Shown one piece after another: positions 56,037-64,000 of a stretch of 64,000 nucleotides of DNA. The DNA is from Cotesia glomerata (taxonomy: Eukaryota > Arthropoda > Insecta > Hymenoptera > Braconidae), in NCBI RefSeq assembly GCF_020080835.1, contig NC_058158.1, positions 14,978,882-15,042,881 of the forward strand, written 5' to 3'. The translations under genes and the position numbers were made by a program. The first letter of the stretch is position 1; the number at the start of each line of letters is the position of its first letter. Below the pieces are notes generated by a model. It saw only the letters and a list, made by a program, of their open reading frames with translations, did not search any database and was not told where the DNA came from.

Positions 56037-56700
56037 ATGGTATTAATTCAGAATTAATGAATTTACGCTAGCTTTTAAACTAACTAGATTCAATTAATAG
56101 TGAAATACTAATTAATTGACGTAAAATGTCAGTGCAGAGACTGATTGATTGATTAGAATTATTAGTGTAGGAACTAATTAGATAATTCGATATCAGAATC
56201 GAATAGTTGATAAAATTTGATTTGATAGAATGATGATTAAATATTTAGCAATGAATTTAATATAATTTATTACAAATATTGCGTGTTAACTATGGATTGA
56301 CTAAAGCCGCGTGGCTGATGCAATCCTTTGTTGAAATGGCACGTAATGACCGCGTGGCGTCACTTATTAATTTTAATTAATTTAATTCACTGAACAGTTA
56401 CTAATGATTTTTAATGATTTGATAATTTAATTGGTAATTGAAGTTAATGAAATTGATAGTATTTAATGAATATTTTAAGTGTTCAAGTAAATGCGTAGTA
56501 TAAGTGATAAATCAGAAAACGATTGACACAGAGTAGTCGTACTAGTACAAGCGTCCAAGCACAACTGCTTGCCGCCGACCTCGTGAGCCGGCTTCTCTCC
56601 CGCTAACCAAGGCGCGCATGAGCGACAGCCATGGTGTGACACGATTTTTCACGAGTTGGAGCGATCAAGCCCGAAGGCGTAACTCCTCTTATAAATTTTT
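56037..56700. other. No gene recognised
   Basis: AT-rich with repeated AATTAATT motifs, then a GC-richer part (56510-56690, for example GCCGCCGACCTCGTGAGCC). No LTR or inverted ends could be paired. Confidence 0.35.
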
Positions 56701-56705
56701 ATTAA

Positions 56706-57310
56706 ATGTCTTTTCTATCGGTTAAACAATGGAGTAGACTGGCTAGATTTAGGCTCGGAGATTTTCTAAAAGGGGGGATATACTGGGAGGAAAGAGAGAA
56801 AAGGCTATGTGAGGCATGTAGGCGGGAAGAGGGGACTTGGGAACACGTATGGGAAGCATGCTCAGGCATGGGGCTCGAAAAGGGATGGCAGGAGATGAGA
56901 ATGGAGGTACTGGAAAGAGAAGGAGAAGGGGAGGATAAGATAAAAGGGATAGAAATGTTATGGGGGCACACAAGGATGGATATAGGGTGATTAAAAGTAG
57001 AAGGATACAGTGGAAACGGAAGTAAAGAGGATGTGTGTGGATGGATGTTGTGTGAAATGAAAAGCGTTTTTTTTTCTTGGCTTCGGCCTGCTTTTTTTCC
57101 GCTGATAAGAGAGCGAAACGTGCTCCCTAAGGTACTTTTGTTATTTTTTTGTTGCTTAAGGCACTCTGATTTTTTGTAATTTTTTGTAATTAGGATAAGA
57201 CTATATGTATACAGAATATAGTATAATTAGGAATAAGATTGTTATATTCGTAAGCGAAACGGAGGTCCGCTATTGTACCCCTAATATTTGGGCAATAAAT
57301 TTAAACTTTT
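56706..57310 (+). pseudogene. LINE C-terminal fragment with zinc knuckle and 3' UTR
   Basis: The 94-residue frame reads FRLGDFLKGG, then CEACRREEGTWEHVWEAC, a CCHC knuckle with the EHVWEAC signature common at the end of the reverse-transcriptase protein of hymenopteran LINEs, and ends RMDIG at 56990. A 3' UTR follows to an AATAAA near 57295 and an A/T-rich end. The copy is strongly 5' truncated. The minus-strand frames over the same DNA are shadows. Confidence 0.6.
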
Positions 57311-57618
57311 ATGATTGTAATAAGCATTTGAGTCATATAAAAAAAGTGATTAATAATTATTATCTATACGAATAATAATTATATTAAATTATATATGTCA
57401 TGTTAAATAATTGTTTTAAAAGTCTTATGACAAGCCGAATGGCTAACCTAGCTGAAAGTAATGCTATATATATATATATATATATTAGTTTTGACAGTTG
57501 TGTTAAATAATTAATTAATTTCAAGGTATAGTTTTATTATTATATTGTCTGTATGTACCGTTCTTTTATGAAAAATTTTAATTTTGATTTTGTATTATGT
57601 ATGTCTGTTATTAGATGC

Positions 57619-57651
57619 CTGAGGAAGTCACGATACGTGACGAATCGTGGC
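57619..57651 (+). ncRNA. Hammerhead-like motif, degenerate
   Basis: CTGAGGA is followed by a good stem II (GTCACG-ATA-CGTGAC) and GAATCGTGGC. The core would need GAAA where GAAT stands, so it is probably inactive or a chance hairpin. It could belong to a second Penelope-like 3' end; no coding remains were found upstream (57311-57618). Confidence 0.3.
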
Positions 57652-57865
57652 AGAATTGATAAATAAATTAACATAACAAGAAAAACTAATGATAATTATT
57701 ATCTGATTAATCAGAGCACCAATATTTTTAGCAGTATCACTCAATGCAGTTTAGACGTATTAAATGACCGAACGTGACAGTTAAGTTGTAAAGTATACTA
57801 AATTTTATAACAGCCAAAAGGCGAGCACTTTACAGACACGACCACACATTAGCGCAGCCCAGATG

Positions 57866-57890
57866 GCACCTTAGCGGGAAGTTAAAAATT
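57866..57890 (-). repeat. RF1 head remnant
   Basis: TTAGCGGGAAGTTAAAAA, the first bases of RF1, stands alone. The flanking sequence is unassigned. Confidence 0.45.
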
Positions 57891-58054
57891 CGATACAAAC
57901 GAACGACAGTCTGAAATTCGAAAATACGATTTCGTACCTTCTCCATACATGCTATTTTTTACAGATTTTGAAATTTTATCATTTTCTCAATTCTAAGATC
58001 ATATTCATCCATGAAAATGCAACCAAGTCATTAACAATCGCGTTTAATAGATTT

Positions 58055-58154
58055 NNNNNNNNNNNNNNNNNNNNNNNNNNNNNNNNNNNNNNNNNNNNNN
58101 NNNNNNNNNNNNNNNNNNNNNNNNNNNNNNNNNNNNNNNNNNNNNNNNNNNNNN
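58055..58154. other. Assembly gap of 100 N
   Basis: A run of exactly 100 undetermined bases. A frame spanning it is meaningless. Confidence 0.99.
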
Positions 58155-58189
58155 CGGCATCTACTAAAAGGCGTTCTAAAGAGTTCCCT

Positions 58190-58579
58190 AAAACTTAGAT
58201 TTCCTGTGAATAAGAAAAAATTTTTTTTGAAAGTGGTTTTTTTCGGAATAACTTTTAAACGGCTTTATCGATAAACTTGCAATTTCTCGAAATCTACCGG
58301 TTCAAATTAGTTCTTACTTCAAGGAAATCTAAGTTTGGCGAAGCCCTGTGGCGAAGCCCTAAGTTTGGCCAAGCTCTTTCGAATGAGACCAACTACGATC
58401 AAATCGGTCAAGCCGTTCAAACGTTATAGGAGGTTTACTCACACACACACACACATACAGACGTACGGACACCATCGTAAAAATAATCAAGAAAGCTTTT
58501 TATGGCTTCAAAACGTCAAGATCTGTTGAAACTTCCCGATTTTTCGAAAATCATCGATTCTCTTAGCGGGAAGTTTAAA
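58190..58579 (-). repeat. RF1 copy i, inverted, starts at the gap
   Basis: Runs from the ATAACTTTTAAACGGCTTTA block through a short CA tract (58440-58456) to the head TTAGCGGGAAGTTTAAAA. The distal part is lost in the gap. Confidence 0.7.
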
Positions 58580-58753
58580 AGTATAAGACTATTTTTGTAG
58601 AGCGCTGAATGTCCTATGAACATTGACGATGCTAACAATCTATTGGTGGTAAGATACGACCATTTTTGTATGAGACTAAATTAAAAATGGACAACTATAT
58701 TGAGGATAATCTTCCCGTTAATATTAAGAGGTCATACTTCGTAAAAATTTTCT

Positions 58754-59770
58754 AGAGGCACCTAGCAACTAGTTTCTGTATGTCAGATCCAAAAAAAAAT
58801 ACTTGATTTTTTTGACCCATTCCGTTATCTATAGTAATGTAATACTCCGTAAATTTTGTATGGTTAATGAATTTTGAGATAGAGACTGCAACTGGTAGAA
58901 TAGTTGAAATTACTTCTTCACAGGACTCAAAATCTAAGAGCTGAGAAATCGATGTTTCATTCTCTGCACTGTTTCGTACGCTCAGGCATAATTGTTCTTC
59001 GTCGAGTGCTCTTTATTCAGGACATATGGCTGAATATTGTTAAAGTTTTCAAAGCGGTTAATGAATCTTATCAGTAACAGATCAATTTCTAACGGAAAAT
59101 TAATAATTTTTTGAGCCAATCGTTTCTTACCTCACCCAAAACATGAACGTATATTTTGTGCTTGAATTTCTCGCGCAGCACTTCATCGAGATCAGTATAA
59201 AAAAATAATCCCTTTTCCCATCTAATACCGCATTTTCTTGACCAAAAGTCTTCAGTCTCTAAGACCATGACTCCATCGGTATACTCTGATGATAGTTTAA
59301 AAGTCTCGAGCGCATCAGAAGTGAAAAATTCAATTTATCAATGAGTATGATGTCGTTATTGTGTTCTACAGAGTTGACGTCATAGATAACTTGAAATTTG
59401 TTAGCTAAATGGTTGCTGGAAGAAAGAAAATTTAAATAAAACCAGTGGTTGAACGGGGCAAGTAGTGAATGGTAAGGGAAGCGAAAAATAAAACGCGGAT
59501 GAAAATGCGGGAAATTAAAAAATATAGAAAACCAAAATATGTTGGAAAATCGTGCAAGAAATTAAAAAAAATGTAGCTCGAAGAGTAAATCAGGGTAAAA
59601 CGATAGCCTTTGAACGCTATGTCAATAAAGTAGATCTCCTTACCATAGACACGAACCTGCTCGGTCTGTAATGCAAATTCCTACACTGCCAGTATTTCGA
59701 ATCAGAACTCTTCTTGATTATCTACGCAAACGTAGTACTTGATATGTCATATCGAAAGTCGATGAAACCC
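58754..59770 (-). pseudogene. Unrecognised protein-coding pseudogene with several frameshifts
   Basis: The minus strand has a chain of coding-like blocks in changing frames: VRVYGKEIYFIDIAFKGYRF (about 59595-59655), then after a possible acceptor TTCTTTCTTCCAG (about 59420) NHLANKFQVIYDVNSVEHNN, next SDALETFKLSSEY and GIRWEKGLFFYTDLDEVL (59170-59330), next FPLEIDLLLIRFINRFENFN (about 59050), and last SISQLLDFESCEEVISTIL to a TAG at 58754. Codon choice and hydrophobic spacing look like real protein. I do not recognise the family. It is not similar to any other element in the window. It may be an old host, viral or transposon gene. At least three frame changes and two stops make it non-functional. 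Confidence 0.4.
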
Positions 59771-59940
59771 CCACTATGGATAATGTTGATTTTGTAAAAA
59801 TCGGAAAGTTATTTTTTCCACCCTGATTTTCGAAAATCGAGTTTTCATCAGATCTATATGTTTCGAGGACTTAGAAAACAGTTCTGACTAATCCTACGAG
59901 GATGTCACTACGTTGGTATGTATTTTATGTGTGTGTGGAT

Positions 59941-62900
59941 TAGGGCGTTTCAAAAAAAAAAAATTTTTTTTTTTCTTGGAACCAGGCTCAAAAGTTTCGT
60001 TTGGATGCCAAAATAGGTCTCTGAAAATATGAGCCCTTAATATTAATATTAAGGTTGTCCACCGCGCACTTTTTGATTTCCCATAAGAATAACACAAGAA
60101 AAAAGTTTTTTTTTTGTTCTGATTTTTGTAACTAATGAACCATCGATTGCTTTGAAATTTTGATCAAATATTTTTGTAGAGAATTGAACGTTCTACAAAA
60201 AAGCTCTGATATCATTTTTTGATTATTCAACTCATTCAAAAGTTATTCAAGGTCAAAGTTAAATTCATTATCAATTTAGCCGTTTTTCTGAATGATTTGG
60301 CAAAAATATTGTTTTTAGAAAAAATGTTCCCCAAATATTTTATAAAATACTAATTAGACTTCTGAGGATTGTTAACCAATATTTTTCGCTGTATGATAAA
60401 GATGGACGAAGTACTTAAAACAATTTATCAATGACAGTTAGCTCTATAGATATTGGTAATCAGTTATTTTAAAATTGTCATTTCAAAATCGATAATCAGA
60501 TGGCGCTGAGTGTAAATGTCATCATTTCATTAGATTAATTGATTGTTTTGACATTTCTATTTAATAGACGTCTTGTTTACATAAGTTGTGGAAACTCGTG
60601 AGCAATTAGTGAATATTTATAATTTTCAAGTTTAAATTTTCTTTGTGAATTATATGATAACATTGAAAAAGACTAAATTGATCAATATTATTGGTGATCC
60701 AGTGGCGGATTTTGTTGGACGTAAACTTCCCTTAATAAAAGAGGTTAATGCGGTATTTTTTTATCATAAAAATATTCTCAAAATAAATTATAGAGGAAGT
60801 CTTCAAAAAACAATTGATAAACTCGAAAAAAAGTGGTCTGAGGCTGGCATCCCAACGTATGAGAAAAAATATGCGTTAAAAAAATTTGAAAAAATATTAG
60901 AAGAAGACAAAAAATTACAAAAGTCTTCTCAACGAAAACGGTCTGCAATACAGAAAAAAAATGAAGCAATTTTCCATCAAAAATTGGCAAATTTATTCGA
61001 CATTGCCAAAGTAAATGTCGAAAAATATCTCACTGATGATAAAAAGTTGTTCTTATCAGGTCAGCGATCAAAAAGTAGATTCGGTTTGATTGATAATGTT
61101 GTTCAATTGAGCTCAGCGGAAAATACTGAAGATGCTATGGACGTAGAGCCTGTTGGTAAGTTCTAGATCAACTGCTATTTCAATTATTCATGTATTACTG
61201 TTGCAATATACTTTCAATAATTATTTTTAGATACAAACGAACCTGACGCTAATGTGGCTCTAGCGAGTCAAAAATCTTCATTATTTCAATCTAACTTATC
61301 AGCAACAACATTGAGTCATATATCTACTGATGTATCTGATTTTGAAAGTCAACTTAGCCAACCGAAACAAACTCTAAAATTGAATGTAATAACACCTGAA
61401 CTCTATGCTGCACTTGATCGATCATAAGTGACTCACAGGAATGCCATTTTTATTTTATCTGCTGCGTACAAAAGTGTGGGAATCAATCTGTCAACTCTTA
61501 ATCTGAGTTACAGTACAATTTATCGAACGCGAATTAAATTTAGGTCAGAGATTGCTAAGGATCTGAAATCTGAATTTCACAAAGACGATCGTTATGTAGT
61601 GCATTGGGACGGGAAAATTCTCAGTGATATTGCAAGCACGAAAACTGTGGACCGTATTGCAGTTCTTTTATCAGTTTCTGGGGTTGATTAACTTCTCGGA
61701 GTTCCAAAAGCTGACGACGAACTGCTCTTAAACAAGCTTCTGCTTTTATTGACACTTTGAATCAGTGGGAAGTTGCTCCATATGTGAAAGCAATGTGTTT
61801 TGATGCGCCACCTGTAAATACTTGTATGATTCATTGAATTTTTATAAAGTTTGTATGATTGATTTTATCTTGGTATCTTTTTGTAATTTAGGTATTTACA
61901 AAGGAACTTGTGTTTTAATCGAAAAAGAACTTGGCAGAAAATTAGTATGGCTTCCATGTCGCCATCACATAATGGAGATTATTATGAGAGGAGTTTTTGA
62001 AGTTCTTTGGAAGACGACATCGGGTCCTAACGTTCCAATATTTATTAGATTTAAAAAATTCTGGGACAAAGTTGATCAATCCAATTATAAAAGTGGAATT
62101 GAGGATGAAACTGTAGCAAATACTTTAATAGAAAAAAAGGCTGAAATTTTTACTTTCATTAACAACTGCCTACAGGTACAAATGGTTTATTACTCTTATT
62201 GAGACTTTTAAATCTTTAAATTACAATTGATTAATTTGTTGTTTTTTTTTTTTTTTTTTTAGATGTCACAGCCTCGAGATGATTATCAAGAACTTTTACT
62301 CCTATGTTTAGTGTTCCTTGATAGTTCTTATGAAAAATCATTTCTTTTGAACGACCTGGTGCCATGCACTATGCGCGATGGATGTCTAAGGCTATTTACA
62401 GCTTGAAAATATTTTTATTTCGTAATCAGTTTAAACTTTCAGATCAAGAAAAGAAAAATTTACGCAGAATTTGTATTTTTGTAATTTTATTTTATATCAA
62501 AGTATGGTATAATTCAACTTCTGCTATCCAAGCACCAAACAATGACTTAGAATTTATGAAGAATTTGATTCATTCTAAAAAAATTAATTCGCCACTGTTA
62601 CAACGAGCTTGTCAAAAAATGATGGAACACTTGTGGTATTTAAATGAAGAATTGACCACAATCTCATTATTTGACGACAATATATCTGTTAATGTGAAAA
62701 AAAAAAATTGTTGCGGCAATTCAAAATCGGGAAAGTTCTACACCAATGCGCCAAAGGTATGAGATTATGGAGCAAGATCTTGAATCTTTATTGGAAAAAG
62801 ATTTGAGTGATTTTGTTTCCAAAAATTCGCTAGAACTATTCAAAAAATTCGATTTGCCATGCGATTTTTTAGAGGATGATATTTCAACATGGTGCAGAAA

Positions 62901-63833
62901 TGATTCATATAAGGAATGTTCAGAATATTTCAATACGTTAAAAGTCACTAATGATGTAGCTGAACAAGATGTTGCTTTGATTGAGGAATACAACAATTAT
63001 CTCACAAAAGATGAGCAACAACTGCAATACTTATTGCAAGTAGTTCGCGAACATCGGCAGAGATATCCCAATTACAATAAGACAACTCTTAAGCAAGATC
63101 AATTTCATGTAAATGTGTAAAAATCATTTTTAGACAAAAAAAAATTCATATTTATGAGAAGTAATACATTTTTAATTTGTTATAAGTTTTAAGTAATTAA
63201 TATATAATATTTATTAGTCATGAATACGTACATGTTAAATAAATTCACTTGTCTGTTGGTCTGAATTAAGAAAACGGAATAACACGAATAACTCTTCAGG
63301 CAATGAATAAAATTTAACTTATTTTTATGTGCAATCTATTTAAAAATGATTTTTCAATAAAATTATTGCAATCTTTAATGACCAAAGATAATAGTTTTAT
63401 TTTTTTTAAACTCCAAGACCTTAAAAATAAACTTTCAATTCATTTTAAGACCTTGAAACTAATAAAATTCGAGGGATTATAAAAAAAACGACTAAATTGA
63501 TAATGAATTTAACTTTGACCTTGAATAACTTCTGAATGAGTTGAGTAATCGAAAAATGATATCAAAGCTTTTTTGTAGAGCGTTCAATTTTCTACAAAAA
63601 TATTTGATCAAAATTCCAAAACAATCGATGGTTCATTAGTTACAAAAATCAGAACAAAAAAAAAACTTTTTTCCTGTGTTATTCTTATGGGAAATCGAAA
63701 AGTGCGCGGTGGACAACCTTAATGTTAATATTAAGGGCTTATATTTTCAGAGACCTATTTTGGCATCCAAACGAAACTTTTGAGCCTGGTTCCAAGAAAA
63801 AAAAAAAATTTTTTTTTTTTTTTAAATGCCCTA
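59941..63833 (+). mobile_element. DNA transposon T2 with ~350-bp inverted repeats and 8-bp target duplication
   Basis: TAGGGCGTTTCAAAAA on the left and AAATGCCCTA on the right are the tips of arms covering about 59941-60290 and 63485-63833. GTGTGGAT stands on both sides (59933-59940, 63834-63841). An intron-bearing transposase-like gene lies between. The 8-bp duplication and TAGGG tip fit the group that includes hAT and P-type elements, but I cannot name the superfamily. Each arm has TTAATATTAATATTAAG or a variant ~95 bp inside, as in F1 and F2. Confidence 0.85.
60645..63120 (+). pseudogene. Transposase-like gene of T2, four or more exons, disrupted
   Basis: Exon 1 (60645-61152) is lysine-rich and ends at donor GTAAGT. 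Exon 2 starts at 61231 after TTTTTAG, reads DTNEPDANVALASQKSS, and has stops at 61425 (just before VTHRNAIF) and 61689 (after SVSGVD). A further frame reads KAMCFDAPPVNT (Asp codon 61802-61804). Exon 3 starts near 61892 with YKGTCVLIEKELGR, LPCRHHIMEI and SGPNVPIFIRF, and ends at GTACAA near 62176. Exon 4 starts about 62263; after a shift MHYARWMSKAIYSLKIFLFR begins at 62364, and HLWYLNEELTTISLFDD follows. A last shift gives MEQDLESLLEKDL to the TAA at 63118. At least two stops and three shifts make this copy dead. The RHH and ARWM-type blocks recur in transposon-borne proteins of animals; the reaction is inferred, not proven. Confidence 0.65.
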
Positions 63834-64000
63834 GTGTGGATAGAGGTTAATGTAAACCTTCTCTAAGTTTTAAGCGGCTTGAAGGATTTGAATGAACTTG
63901 AGGGAGTTCGAAAAGATTCCACTAAACTTAAATTTTTAATACTATTTATATCGATTTGGACCAATAAATTTTGAAAAGTCTCCATAGTGAATTTTTCAAG

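Larger units (their letters stand above)
59785..64000 (+). repeat. RF1 copy j, split by transposon T2, runs off the window
   Basis: The head region (CGGAAAGTTATTTTTTCCACC and TCGAGTTTTCATCAGATC) is at 59785-59932. The distal half starting TAAACCTTCTCTAAGTTTTA is at 63850-64000. The break is in the GTGTG tract, where T2 sits. Confidence 0.65.

Noticed and set aside
56706..56990. Host gene
   Set aside because: The CCHC knuckle with EHVWEAC is the usual tail of LINE polyproteins, and an AATAAA-bearing 3' UTR follows at once.
57968..58198. 76-codon frame across the N run
   Set aside because: It spans the assembly gap, so the frame cannot be real evidence.

Overview
This window is intergenic, AT-rich animal DNA made almost entirely of nested transposable elements. 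I see no intact host gene. The element mix points to an insect, probably a hymenopteran such as a parasitoid wasp: R1-clade LINEs sitting in AC microsatellites, a Jockey-type LINE, a CR1-like LINE, a Penelope-like element, OTU-bearing Helitrons, a P-element-like THAP fragment and many foldback elements. The species assignment is inference. There is a 100-base assembly gap at 58055-58154.

Left third (1-22.9 kb). It is organised around one repeat family, called RF1 here (about 0.95 kb when uninterrupted). RF1 begins with AACTTCCCGCTAA, carries that motif again inverted about 45 bp before its other end, has a central TG/CA microsatellite and sits in T runs without a target duplication. These are Helentron-type (HINE/DINE-like) features. 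RF1 copies act as landing pads. One (5217-10322) holds a solo LTR and an R1-like LINE. One (10323-14065) holds a second R1-like LINE and a Penelope-like remnant with a hammerhead-like motif. One (15988-20099) holds the third R1-like LINE and itself lies inside a Jockey LINE, which lies inside a tRNA-like SINE. The R1-like copies abut the TG/CA tract, which suggests microsatellite-targeted insertion of the Waldo/Mino type.

Middle (22.9-51.5 kb). This is a train of elements separated by TA microsatellites: a four-exon DNA transposon with about 0.58 kb terminal inverted repeats (22972-26878), a solo LTR, a foldback element, then rolling-circle elements lying in the same orientation. H1 (28987-33507), the coding Helitron H2 (33528-41190) and H3 (41193-43482) are adjacent; H4 (46074-48281) follows after several foldback MITEs. 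H2 encodes an OTU-HUH Rep protein and a Pif1-type helicase. It is broken by a tRNA-like SINE with an 8-bp target duplication and by a frameshift. H1, H3 and H4 are filled with degenerate ~140-bp repeats. H2 and H4 also carry arrays of a 15-bp unit that spells the RFX-factor X-box.

Right third (51.5-64 kb). It holds an internally deleted CR1-like LINE with an intact ORF1, another solo LTR, a MITE, more RF1 copies, a LINE C-terminal fragment, an unrecognised frameshifted pseudogene on the minus strand (58754-59770) and a second intron-bearing DNA transposon (59941-63833) with ~350 bp inverted repeats and an exact 8-bp target duplication, again inserted in the TG tract of an RF1 copy.
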